64,000 nucleotides of DNA, from contig NZ_DAJPEN010000001.1 of the NCBI RefSeq assembly GCF_025993685.1, positions 2,542,001-2,606,000 of the forward strand, read 5' to 3'. How positions within the stretch are numbered: the stretch's first letter is position 1; every line of letters begins with the position of its first letter. Positions 26,119 to 34,859 of the stretch are shown here, piece after piece. A program made the translations under genes and the position numbers. This DNA comes from Bacteroides mediterraneensis (GTDB taxonomy: Bacteria; Bacteroidota; Bacteroidia; Bacteroidales; Bacteroidaceae). A model generated the notes under the pieces. The model worked only from the letters and a program-made list of their open reading frames with translations, was not told where the DNA came from and searched no databases.

Positions 26119-26216
26119 GTAACACCTCCTTTCTTCAATTGGATGGGTTTAACACTGAGTGGGATATGGATACAAAGGTTTGCTAGACATTAGGTTTCAT
26201 ATCTCCACTCTTTTTT
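26119..26216 (+). ncRNA. Candidate small RNA with 16S-tail-like 5' motif, copy C
   Basis: About 98 nt. AACACCTCCTTTCT at 26121-26134, then TTGGATGGGTTTAACACTGA, then a terminator hairpin: GAGTGGGATATG (26157-26168) pairs with CATATCTCCACTC (26198-26210), followed by six T. Compared with B, the loop-proximal bases and the ACATGG/ACACTG block have drifted while the stem and the 5' motif are kept. The tiny frame seen in B reads through here to 16 codons, which argues against a conserved micro-peptide. Confidence 0.65.
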
Positions 26217-26238
26217 ATCTCTTATTTTTGACTGTTCC

Positions 26239-26392
26239 TCAAAAGCCCAAAGTAAAGGACTTCTCGGGGATATTGTTATATATTGTTATAGTACGCCAGA
26301 AATCACCAGGCTCCTCGGCTTTATATTTCACTGTTAGGTTTCTGTAGAAGATGAACTGCAACCAGCCAATAAAACAGAAGAAAACAGTTCAT
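26239..26392 (-). pseudogene. Remnant of a propeller lipoprotein gene
   Basis: From an ATG at 26392 one frame reads MNCFLLFYWLVAV; a shifted frame reads LLAGCSSSSTET, matching the lipobox of P9 (LLAGCGSSSTETE). A third frame gives a C-terminal tail ending PEKSFTLGF and resembling the end of the decayed gene at 24042 at the nucleotide level. So N- and C-terminal parts of a lipoprotein gene are joined with the middle lost and frameshifts. It lies between P7 and small-RNA element C. Confidence 0.6.
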
Positions 26393-26420
26393 TTTAGTCG
26401 CTACATTTATGCTAGAGATA

Positions 26421-27452
26421 CTATAGGCTAAGAGCATATTTATACAGATATTTATGATTTTCCCCTATGCACCATAACATATTATTATTAATATGTATGG
26501 AAATAACACTGTGATTTAAAACATATCGTTTGACTGGCATTCCTTCCCAATTGTAAACTAGTATAATGTTGCCAGTATAGGCTGAACTACCTTTATCCAA
26601 CAAAGACGAACCTGAATATAATAAATAGACGTATGATGAATCATACGACAATGATAAAAAGCCTACCGCTTCCTCTTTCCTGTGGGCTATAACAGGTCCT
26701 TCCTCAGGAATGGCAAATTGAGGGAAATGATAATATCTATGCGCCGAAGGTGATAGATTGTAGGATTCATCAATATTGTAAAAATCTATTAGTCCTTTAT
26801 ATGCGGCAACGAATTTATTTTTATCCGGATGCACCCCTATTAAAGTACCAGCGTACAATGCCGCTTTCTGGTAAGGCTGCAGTGGCTGAATGTCTTTATT
26901 GCTTGGATATTCGTCTTCATAAACATAAGTGCTATCAGCAATGTTGTATATCAGAAAGCGTCCTTGTTCAAACATTCCTGTGCCTATGATTGAAGTAGAG
27001 TCAAGCATTGCCAATGAATAAAAACGATTTATAGATTCATTAATCTGTATAATCTCTTTGTACTCATAACTATTCAGGTCCAACTTGAAGATTTTTCCTT
27101 TAATTCTATCTGCAAATAGAAATTCACTCATGTTATTGGATACAGGCAAATACTGTATGATTTCGTTAGGTCCGTTACCTATATGAGCAGTATTGATCAC
27201 CTCGTTGGTTTTTTGATTCCATATAGAAAGACGATCTTTTATGCGAATGTTAGAAAAAATAAAACATGAATCAATATAGGAAACGGAAAAAGGCAGTAAC
27301 AGTCCCTTTTCTTCCAGATTTATGGAATCTGCCGACATGATTACTGAACTCATTGGGAAATCCGTATCAATATCAGACAAACCTTTATCTGTACAGTTTG
27401 TGAGACAGAGTAAGTACAATAAAATAATAAGTTTGTTATTCAGTTTAAGCAT
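26421..27452 (-). CDS. BF3164-like propeller lipoprotein (P7)
   Basis: 343 residues, lipobox LLYLLCLTNCTDK. It has AHIGNGPNEIIQYLPVS near residue 95, EFLFADRIKGKIFKLDL, then YLLYSGSSLLDKG, NIILVYNWEGMPVKRY and a C-terminal CIGENHKYLYKYAL. Parts of its 5' end, interior and 3' end, together with its upstream region, reappear joined in a short remnant at 36303-36476. No NVEALA gene precedes it; the next gene upstream is P8. Confidence 0.78.
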   Translation of the reverse strand: MLKLNNKLIILLYLLCLTNCTDKGLSDIDTDFPMSSVIMSADSINLEEKGLLLPFSVSYIDSCFIFSNIRIKDRLSIWNQKTNEVINTAHIGNGPNEIIQYLPVSNNMSEFLFADRIKGKIFKLDLNSYEYKEIIQINESINRFYSLAMLDSTSIIGTGMFEQGRFLIYNIADSTYVYEDEYPSNKDIQPLQPYQKAALYAGTLIGVHPDKNKFVAAYKGLIDFYNIDESYNLSPSAHRYYHFPQFAIPEEGPVIAHRKEEAVGFLSLSYDSSYVYLLYSGSSLLDKGSSAYTGNIILVYNWEGMPVKRYVLNHSVISIHINNNMLWCIGENHKYLYKYALSL

Positions 27453-27571
27453 CGTATTAAAACTTCTTTATAATTGATTATTACAGCTTTGCCATTAAAG
27501 TTCTCATCCTACCGTATTAAAATTTGATATTCTGGAGAGTCACTGATTACATGATTCTCATCTACAGTTAT

Positions 27572-28609
27572 TTATTTTGTCAAAGGATAATACCCTACCT
27601 CATATTCTCCCGTTTCCGGATTCTTGGCTATGGCATAAATACGCCGTTGTTTACCCGCAACAGCTATTGAGATGTTAAGCCTGTCTGTTTCAAGGCTCTT
27701 GATTTTTTCTCCGCGGGTATTTAAGACCAAGATGTGAGAGGCAAGAAAAGTCTCTTCGGGAAATTGCTTTCCTGTACGGCCGGAAAACAGCAAATATACA
27801 AACTCGTCATCCAGATCAGCCGAACAAATTCCCATCGGAGTATTTTCCGTTACGGCATCCTCCGTGTGTTCCGTAGGTTTATATTCCTTGAAGCAGGATT
27901 TCCAGGTACCCCCTTCTCTGGCAAACAATTCATAATAATATCCTATCGGGGAATGATACAGCATCCTATCCCGACGGTCATTTATATGCAACACGCCCTG
28001 ATACAGATAAAACGGAGACATCTTCATGCCTTCTTCTTCGGGATAATTTCCGAAATAAGTGATGGTGTCTTGTGCCAGGCAGAAATATTTCCCATACTTG
28101 CTGTCTCCCAATCCTATTTTCTGGCTGTCATCCACATAATATGCATATTGCATCCCCTCCACTTTTTGAGACTCAGCTTCACTATAGAAGAAAGAACGGA
28201 CGGGGCGAAATGTACGTGTCTGCAAAATCGAGTCCAGATTATAGACCATTGTCTTTCTGCCCGCAATGTCAACCACCTGAAATTCCTTCTCATTTATCTT
28301 GTCAATAAATTGTCCATATAAGATATCATCGGGTCCTGAACCCTTTTGTCCTCCAGATAACAACGGGGAAGATGCACCGAGGCGGAACAATGTATACGTA
28401 TTATTCTCTACAGGGTCATGAACCAAAACCAGTGAATCAAAGACCTCAATAGCGGTCGGCTTAAAGAGGAAATCACTCTTGACCGGATGAAAACGAACCT
28501 GCTCGGCCACGTTGAAACCATACAGGGCCATAGGCGATTCTTTCCGCTGACACCCGCACAAAAGACATAATGAAACTAAAAAAAGAATCTTTTTCATACG
28601 CATTTTCAT
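27572..28609 (-). CDS. BF3164-like propeller lipoprotein (P8)
   Basis: Started at the cluster of Met codons MKMRMKKILFLVSLC (lipobox LCLLCGCQRK); a longer in-frame extension to 28696 lies in duplicated non-coding sequence and is unlikely. About 345 residues. Markers: GGQKGSGPDDILYGQF, FQVVDIAGRKTMVYNLDSIL, YQGVLHINDRRDRMLY, YLLFSGRTGKQFPEE, HILVLNTRGEKIKSLET. Directly upstream is a chimeric remnant of an NVEALA gene fused to a lipoprotein tail, so P8 probably once had its own peptide partner. Confidence 0.78.
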   Translation of the reverse strand: MKMRMKKILFLVSLCLLCGCQRKESPMALYGFNVAEQVRFHPVKSDFLFKPTAIEVFDSLVLVHDPVENNTYTLFRLGASSPLLSGGQKGSGPDDILYGQFIDKINEKEFQVVDIAGRKTMVYNLDSILQTRTFRPVRSFFYSEAESQKVEGMQYAYYVDDSQKIGLGDSKYGKYFCLAQDTITYFGNYPEEEGMKMSPFYLYQGVLHINDRRDRMLYHSPIGYYYELFAREGGTWKSCFKEYKPTEHTEDAVTENTPMGICSADLDDEFVYLLFSGRTGKQFPEETFLASHILVLNTRGEKIKSLETDRLNISIAVAGKQRRIYAIAKNPETGEYEVGYYPLTK

Positions 28610-28658
28610 GATTAAATATACCAAAACCATTTTCTGTTTTCTCAAATGTGTCCTGTCA

Positions 28659-28888
28659 TTAAAACGAATACCTTGCCAAATGATATTCAGGTACAAAACT
28701 CAGATCATATAAGGTCCTGTTTGTTAAATGTAAACACAGGTACAGGAAGCTTATAGGCCTTATCAGAAGTTCCGTCCAAATTGAATGACAGCAAGGTGCC
28801 CAACTTTCTACTGTGAAGCATATACACTATAACCAGCAACCAAAGCAGATACGGATGCGAAAACTAATTTCAAGATATTCTTTTTCAT
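28659..28888 (-). pseudogene. Chimeric remnant: NVEALA leader fused to a P3-like lipoprotein tail
   Basis: An ATG at 28888 opens MKKNILKLVFASVSALVAGY followed by SVYASQ and a stop (28808-28810): the leader of an NVEALA precursor cut just before the SDLALANVEALA motif. Immediately after, DNA corresponding to the last ~50 codons of P3 begins (...LDGTSDKAYKLPVPVFTF, a small deletion, then RTLYDLSFVPEYHLARYSF, stop at 28659). The junction points to a deletion between an NVEALA gene and a downstream lipoprotein gene. Upstream (28889-28985) a partial TCCCGATTT block resembles the palindrome region of copies B and C. Confidence 0.82.
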
Positions 28889-28986
28889 TTTACTTTAAAT
28901 TTTGTTTGTTGACTTTCTTTCGTTATTCACACATGAAGCGACCAATCCCGATTTACTAAATCCAATAATAGATGAACCTACTTTAT

Positions 28987-30039
28987 TCAAGACTGAGGCA
29001 AAGGGAAACATACCAATGTCGGCTCTGGATTATTGGCAATGCCATAAATAATGCCCGATTGTTCATCTACACAAAAACAGAGCAAAGGCAAGTCGAGCTG
29101 AAACAAAGCCAACCGATTTCCTGCCCAGTCATAGACATAAATATAGCCACATTCCCATTCTGCCAAACCATAATCTTTAAAAGAGCGACCGGAATAAAGT
29201 GCATAAATACGGGATTCAGTCACCGATAAATCCCGATAACAGACAGGAAGTTTCCCATTATGAACCACAGAATAGGAAGCCTGTCCTCCACTATAATCAG
29301 GTTTATAGTCTGCATAACGGTCTATCACAACCTTATTCCGTACCAAGTGACTGTCATGAATCTCGTATAGAAACAGCATCTTGGCACACATGGTAGCAAA
29401 AGCCAACCGGCCTTTAGGAGTCACCCTTATAGTTCCTTGATACGCCAACGCACGATTAAAAACGGATATTTTTCTCTCATTCTCATCCTTACATGGATAT
29501 TCTCCAGCTCTATCGATAGGAACTCCTTGGTTGTCAAAAACAGCAAACATCGAATCATTGAAACAGCCATTACCTACAAATTGATCCTGCCCGTAAGGAA
29601 TGACATCAAAACTCCATGCATCCGTCCATTTTTTCACAGTGGAACTTTTCATCCGATTGTTCAGACTGTCCCATTCCATCATCTTAATTTCCCGTTTCAT
29701 TACATCGTATCCATATACCGTTTTATCATCATAAGGCTGAAGGCTTGTTGGGTGAATAAATTCATCCGGACCCTGACCTTTTGCTCCAAATTGTCCTACA
29801 TATTTCTTCTGTTTCAAATTCACATAATGCAACATTGAATCCGACTTATAATCCATAATCAGCAAACCGTCACCCATTTTTTGTATACCACCAGGAGATC
29901 CCAATAACAAATCGGGTATTTTAATTGTCTCATGTTGCAAGGTTTGGGATACAATCTCAGTTTCTGTAGATGATGAACCGCAACCTGCCAATAAAACAAG
30001 AAGAAAACAGTTTATAAATATTCGATTCATATTTTTCAA
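28987..30039 (-). CDS. BF3164/TolB-like propeller lipoprotein (P9)
   Basis: 350 residues, lipobox LLVLLAGCGSSS. Subfamily with P2, P10 and P11: FGAKGQGPDEFIHPTS, AGEYPCKDENERKISVFNR, ALAYQGTIRVTPKGRLAFA, YALYSGRSFKDYG, YIYVYDWAGNRLALF, and CVDEQSGIIYGIANNPEPT at the end. No peptide gene precedes it; P10 ends 116 bases upstream. That intergenic DNA contains a 20-base block close to one inside P11 (GTCAGAAAGATGTACGAAAT-type), again showing exchange among paralogues. Confidence 0.8.
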   Translation of the reverse strand: MKNMNRIFINCFLLVLLAGCGSSSTETEIVSQTLQHETIKIPDLLLGSPGGIQKMGDGLLIMDYKSDSMLHYVNLKQKKYVGQFGAKGQGPDEFIHPTSLQPYDDKTVYGYDVMKREIKMMEWDSLNNRMKSSTVKKWTDAWSFDVIPYGQDQFVGNGCFNDSMFAVFDNQGVPIDRAGEYPCKDENERKISVFNRALAYQGTIRVTPKGRLAFATMCAKMLFLYEIHDSHLVRNKVVIDRYADYKPDYSGGQASYSVVHNGKLPVCYRDLSVTESRIYALYSGRSFKDYGLAEWECGYIYVYDWAGNRLALFQLDLPLLCFCVDEQSGIIYGIANNPEPTLVCFPLPQS

Positions 30040-30154
30040 TATATAAAATCAGGTATCAAATTCCGTATGCATTGTTTCTCATCATAGAACGACACCCTCT
30101 TGTCAGAAAGATGTACGAAATGAAGAGAAGCATGCTGATTCATTTCAAAAAACC

Positions 30155-31228
30155 TTATTCGTTTCCACCAGATAAAGCAAACTCCACCAACAGATTCTCC
30201 TCTCTGTTGGCTATCGCATAAACCATATCATCAGAATTGGATACACATATTTGCAACAATGGCAAATCCGTTTCATATTTGCTCACAGGGTTACCATCCC
30301 AATCTATCTGATATATCACATTTCCCATAAAGGCTTTTTCCTTATAGTCTTTCAACGTCCTATCCGAATACAACAGATAAACATATCTGTCCGTAGCATA
30401 AGCACTGATAAATCCCATCTTGTTTTCCGCACTCATAGGAGCGGTACGATATTTTTCATTCTCTTCAGTCCTGTATATAGGATATCCTCCGACCCACTGG
30501 TATGTTCTGACTATCGCTTCCGGCTGTACAGAACACAGCATAAAAATAGGAGCAAAATTTATGGCATAGACAAACTTATCCAAAGAAGGCTTTGAGCGTA
30601 ACATTCCTTGATAGGCCATTCCTCTTAAACGGTTGTCTATCTTCTTTTCTTTATCATCTCTGTAAGGATACTCATAAAAATACTTTTCATCGCTTCCCCC
30701 TTCGATCAACGCAAACATGCTTTTCTCATAAAATCCCAGCCCCACAAATGTGTTATTATACTTCGATAATAACATGTCAATGCTGTTAATCGTATCACTG
30801 GTTATTTTAGTATAATACGGCAACCCCTTCTTCACATTTTCCAGATTTATCCGTATCAGACTATGTTTATAATAGTCATATACGCAGACACACGAATCGG
30901 CCTTATCCTTTTGCAAGGAAGCTACCTGCAGGAAATCCCGACTTCCCTGTCCTCTTTCCCCAAACCGGTAGATACGTTTATTGTCTGACAGATCGACCAT
31001 CGTAAACAGACTGTCTCCCAGATCATCATAAAAAATGACAGAAGAATCAGCATATATCATATAGAAAGGCCTGCCCATAATAAGCTCTTCCGACAAACAG
31101 TCCTTAACAAGCACACTTTTCTTATGAGTGAACAGGGCATCAAAATCTTCCATGCTTTCAGATTTTTGACAGCCGACAAGGACAAGCATAAAAAACAAAT
31201 ACAGAAAAACTCGATTTTTCATAAGCAT
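30155..31228 (-). CDS. BF3164/TolB-like propeller lipoprotein (P10)
   Basis: 357 residues, lipobox FFMLVLVGCQKS. Markers FGERGQGSRDFLQVAS near residue 92, YEYPYRDDKEKKIDNRLRG, MAYQGMLRSKPSLDKFVYAI, YLLYSDRTLKDYK, VIYQIDWDGNPVSKYET, LLQICVSNSDDMVYAIANRE. Closest local relative by eye is P2. The next gene upstream, P11, ends only 44 bases away, so P9-P11 are likely one transcript. Confidence 0.8.
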   Translation of the reverse strand: MLMKNRVFLYLFFMLVLVGCQKSESMEDFDALFTHKKSVLVKDCLSEELIMGRPFYMIYADSSVIFYDDLGDSLFTMVDLSDNKRIYRFGERGQGSRDFLQVASLQKDKADSCVCVYDYYKHSLIRINLENVKKGLPYYTKITSDTINSIDMLLSKYNNTFVGLGFYEKSMFALIEGGSDEKYFYEYPYRDDKEKKIDNRLRGMAYQGMLRSKPSLDKFVYAINFAPIFMLCSVQPEAIVRTYQWVGGYPIYRTEENEKYRTAPMSAENKMGFISAYATDRYVYLLYSDRTLKDYKEKAFMGNVIYQIDWDGNPVSKYETDLPLLQICVSNSDDMVYAIANREENLLVEFALSGGNE

Positions 31229-31272
31229 CTTAACAGAATAATTGTAAAAATTGAATCAAAAGATTTATCTCT

Positions 31273-32289
31273 TCATAAATTCAAAGGAAACCGAACCAGA
31301 ACCGGGTCCGGATGATAGGCTATCGCATACAAACTACCGTCATCTTTGGATACCTCGATTACCTTCAATGGCACATCCGACTGATAACGTTTCTGTAGCG
31401 TACCGTCCCATCCGTAAACTTCTATCGTATAACCGCTGAATGCCGCATCCTTATCATCCCGGTAGTTTTTTCCGGAATAAAGCGCATATACATACTTCTC
31501 AGTGGCACACACATCCAGATAGCCTACAGGAGTGTCCGTTTCTATTGCCGGACTATTATATTTATATTTTGGAAACGATTCCTGAATCTCTTTGACAAGA
31601 TTCCAGTGCTCACCGGACTGCTCATAAAAAGTCAGAATCTTGGCTTTGTATATGGCCTGCACAAAACGGTTACGGTGAGGACTGGCTGCCAGTTTGCCCT
31701 GATACACATCACCAAGGACAAATCCGTCTAACTTCCTTTCTTCTTCATCCCGATAAGGATATTCACCAAAATCACCTACTTTCTTTCCATTGCCGTCCAA
31801 AACGGTAAAACGGTTGTGCTTATGCAAGCCGGTTACAATATAACGGTCGTGCTGCAGCGGCAGCATCTCAAAGCAAATCAAAGAGTCCGCTAAAGAGAAC
31901 AAAGATCGGAATGAGATTCCCTCATCCCCATGCTGCATCATGAAACATTCCTTCTTGCTCACGTCAAACAGAATCGAACGATTGTTCATATCCGGATAAA
32001 CAGCACCGACAAGCAGAAACTCATCCGGCCCCTGCCCGATTTTGCCATATTCGGACACCTTCCTGTCTGAAAGATGTACGAAATGAAGGAAACCATCCTG
32101 ATTCGAGTCTACGATGACCAGCACCGAATCATTCTCCCAGGACATGTCCTTTACTTTACCCAACAACAGTTGGTCTTCATCAAGCACTACTGAATGATGC
32201 AAGTCTATTTCAGACACGTCTTTTCCCTTGTCGGGCTTGCAAGATACCAGACAGGCTAAAAATATTATATGCAAAACATATTTATACAT
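31273..32289 (-). CDS. BF3164/TolB-like propeller lipoprotein (P11)
   Basis: 338 residues, lipobox FLACLVSCKPD. Markers EYGKIGQGPDEFLLVG near residue 80, GEYPYRDEEERKLDGFVLG, DVYQGKLAASPHRNRFVQA, YALYSGKNYRDDKDAA, YTIEVYGWDGTLQKRYQ, VSKDDGSLYAIAYHPDPV. First intact lipoprotein gene after the TPR-HTH regulator, with a remnant in between. Confidence 0.8.
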   Translation of the reverse strand: MYKYVLHIIFLACLVSCKPDKGKDVSEIDLHHSVVLDEDQLLLGKVKDMSWENDSVLVIVDSNQDGFLHFVHLSDRKVSEYGKIGQGPDEFLLVGAVYPDMNNRSILFDVSKKECFMMQHGDEGISFRSLFSLADSLICFEMLPLQHDRYIVTGLHKHNRFTVLDGNGKKVGDFGEYPYRDEEERKLDGFVLGDVYQGKLAASPHRNRFVQAIYKAKILTFYEQSGEHWNLVKEIQESFPKYKYNSPAIETDTPVGYLDVCATEKYVYALYSGKNYRDDKDAAFSGYTIEVYGWDGTLQKRYQSDVPLKVIEVSKDDGSLYAIAYHPDPVLVRFPLNL

Positions 32290-32324
32290 TAATCAAATCA
32301 ATTTAAAAATAACGGAATACTCAA

Positions 32325-32470
32325 TCAGGGTAAAGAAAATTTTACAAGAACTGGGTCTGGATTATTTGAAAATGCATATATCGCCCTGTCATCCTTATCC
32401 ACACAGAACCGGAATACAGGCAGATTCAAAATATAAAAACTAAAAAAATCTTTTTCATACGCACTTTCAT
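32325..32470 (-). pseudogene. Chimeric remnant: P8-like start joined to P2-like tail
   Basis: From an ATG at 32470 the frame reads MKVRMKKIFLVFIF then stop; this start and its upstream ~60 bases match those of P8. About 12 codons in, sequence switches to the last ~35 codons of a P2-like gene in another frame (NLPVFRFCVDKDDRAIYAFS, NNPDPVLVKFSLP, stop at 32325). Upstream (32465-32530) is the TGTTTTCTCAAATGTG block also present after P3 and before P8. The rest of the gap to 32723 is AT-rich with nothing recognisable. Confidence 0.75.
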
Positions 32471-32722
32471 GATTAAATATATCAAAACTATTTTCTGTTT
32501 TCTCAAATGTGTCCTGTCATTAAAAAGGATACCTTACAAATAAAATATAGCATCAATCCATAAAACAAAAACACATCTCAAAAATAGATATTTATATGAT
32601 TACAAACCGACCCAAAGTATAGATATAAGATAGACAGGCTTCTAAACCAAAAGGAAAAGAACTACTTGTATATTAAGTATTTACAAAATAATCAGGCTCT
32701 CATAAATAGACAAATGCATTCA

Positions 32723-34549
32723 TCAATATTCCCAAAGCCAGACATCAAGACTTTTTTCCTTCAGATTTTCACCAAACACTGAACAAATCTTATTCTTTAT
32801 ACGTAATTTACTCCTGGATACTGAGGCTGGAGCTATATTCAAGAAAATAGAAATTTCAGTAATGGAAAAACGGAGTTTGATTAAACTACATAATATTATT
32901 TCATGTTCGCTAAGGACAGACACCTCTTTCGACAAACGTTGTGTAAATTTCTGAAAAATATTGTCAGCTATTTTACACACATCCTTCAGTTCTGTTTCAT
33001 TCAAATAGACAGGTTGCAGATGAAGTTTACGTAAGAATGGTGCTTGCGTCAACAGCAAAGAGCATAGTTCTTTTTCCCTCTTTTCCAATAACAGAACTCT
33101 GTCAGATAAAGTCTTTACATCAGACAGTTCATGACCTGAGATGGAATAGGAAGCAATCTTGTCATGTAGCATATTTTTCTCCAACGACAAACGCTCATTT
33201 TCCTTTTTCAGCTTCTTAAGTGCCTCTACCTGCTCAATATAAAGTTCTTCTTTCTTATTGTTCTGCTCGAACTGTGACTGAAGTTCTGCAATATATGATT
33301 CGTTCTTTTCAACTTCTAATTCTTTATCATGTAGTTGCAAGGCTAAACGGGTTAACTTTTCTTCTTTCTGATGTATAGCAATTCGTTTGTGCAGATAAAT
33401 ATAAATAAGTAAAATACCCAATAACAGAACTATTACTATAGTAAACATCCACCAATAAGTGATATTGGATTTTTCCAGTTCTAACCTTTGCTTTTCCGTT
33501 GTCAGTCTTTCATTCTCATATTTCTCCTTGTATGCTATAATCTCCTTACTCTTGTTAAGGGTTATTATAGAGTCGTTATAGAATAGCAATGAATCACAAT
33601 AGCTTGTCAAATATTTTCGATATTTGGGCTGATTCCCAAATTTGTACAAAAACTCATATACGGAAGCTTTTGTATAGATATTATCGGTGAGCAATGCTTT
33701 ATTAAGATAGAAGTAAGCTGAGTCATATTGCTTGAGATAGAAATAATTTTTTCCAATCAATGATGATGACTGGAATTTGACAGGAAAGGATTTCAGGATT
33801 TCCAATGATTGTAAGAACTGTGAACTGTTTTTATAAACAAGAGCTATTTCCGTCTGGATGTCATAATAATATGCTTTATTATTAAGTCCTAATTCAACGG
33901 CTATATCGCTACATTTCTGATAGGTTTCAATAGCTTTGGGGAGTTCATTTAAGATACAATAGCATCTGGCCAGATATTGTAATGCCCCCATCTGATACCG
34001 CTTATTGGAATCCTTCACTGCATAATCGTATGCTATAGTACATGCTTCAAGTGCGTATGCATTGAGTCTACGATATAAATATAGTTTTCCCAAAGAAGAC
34101 ATAATAAGATATCCGGTTTTATAATCTTCTGTTTTCTCTACTTCTGTTTTGCCTTCTAGATAATACTGCATGGCTTCCTCTATATTGCCAAGCTCATAGT
34201 TTATATCACCCATGTAAAGGGCGGACATTGCTTTTCTACGGGCATTATCCGTAGACTTGTAATAATCGTACGCTATCTTCACAAGCGAATCGGAAGGAAT
34301 TTTCATTATCAGCTTCACCTTTGCTTGTGAGGTCAGCAAGCACCACAGCGCATGATTCTCTTTGTCTTTACGTGCAGACGGAATCGGCATGGACTCCAAT
34401 ATGTGCAGCGCACTGTCGGGATGGTCAAACATCACCTCCTCCGCCTTTGCGAGTTCTGGCGTTTGCTTTGTTACTTTATGATTCTGGCTGCATCCTACAG
34501 TCATTAAAGTAGTACAGATTATGATAATTATATGGGTTCTTATTTTCAT
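32723..34549 (-). CDS. Membrane-anchored TPR regulator with C-terminal helix-turn-helix
   Basis: 608 residues in a sensor layout: signal with lipobox-like MTVGCSQN (Cys 20); TPR repeats over about residues 30-330 (AMSALYMGDINYELGNIEEAMQYY; ALQYLARCYCILNELPKAIETY); one membrane segment near 367-388 (WWMFTIVIVLLLGILLIYIYL); a long coiled coil (390-480); and a C-terminal LuxR-like HTH (EHEIILCSLIKLRFSITEIS, IFLNIAPASVSRSKLRIKNK). Extracytoplasmic TPR sensing with a cytoplasmic DNA-binding end is the likely topology. Standing at the head of the lipoprotein cluster on the same strand, it is the best candidate regulator. If the Cys is acylated the protein would be doubly anchored, which is unusual; the site may simply be a cleaved signal. 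Confidence 0.82.
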   Translation of the reverse strand: MKIRTHIIIIICTTLMTVGCSQNHKVTKQTPELAKAEEVMFDHPDSALHILESMPIPSARKDKENHALWCLLTSQAKVKLIMKIPSDSLVKIAYDYYKSTDNARRKAMSALYMGDINYELGNIEEAMQYYLEGKTEVEKTEDYKTGYLIMSSLGKLYLYRRLNAYALEACTIAYDYAVKDSNKRYQMGALQYLARCYCILNELPKAIETYQKCSDIAVELGLNNKAYYYDIQTEIALVYKNSSQFLQSLEILKSFPVKFQSSSLIGKNYFYLKQYDSAYFYLNKALLTDNIYTKASVYEFLYKFGNQPKYRKYLTSYCDSLLFYNDSIITLNKSKEIIAYKEKYENERLTTEKQRLELEKSNITYWWMFTIVIVLLLGILLIYIYLHKRIAIHQKEEKLTRLALQLHDKELEVEKNESYIAELQSQFEQNNKKEELYIEQVEALKKLKKENERLSLEKNMLHDKIASYSISGHELSDVKTLSDRVLLLEKREKELCSLLLTQAPFLRKLHLQPVYLNETELKDVCKIADNIFQKFTQRLSKEVSVLSEHEIILCSLIKLRFSITEISIFLNIAPASVSRSKLRIKNKICSVFGENLKEKSLDVWLWEY

Positions 34550-34859
34550 GATTGGGTCCTTTTGTTGCTAAATTACAAAAAGTATCAATTCTACATTTTA
34601 CATATTTCTGAATATTCATAAAGATTTCCTTCACAATACTTTATTTCCATAGGTTTAGAGTGACCTATTCGTTACCCCCCCCAAAAAATCGTATTCTGTC
34701 TTCTTAGGAAAAACCGATATCCTTTTCATCTTAATTACATTTAAAATTTTGTCATGACGAAATTAAGTATAAAAATTGTCTTTATAAAAATTGTTCAGGA
34801 CCTCAATCCATACAAGAAACACAATCCACTATAATACAGACACATGCAATCAATAAATG
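34550..34859. other. Intergenic region between the two regulator genes
   Basis: AT-rich, about 310 bases, presumably carrying the promoter of the TPR-HTH gene. TAC-TTTTTG close to its start codon resembles a -7 box but has an extra T. A CCCCCCCC run lies near 34675. No gene seen. Confidence 0.4.
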
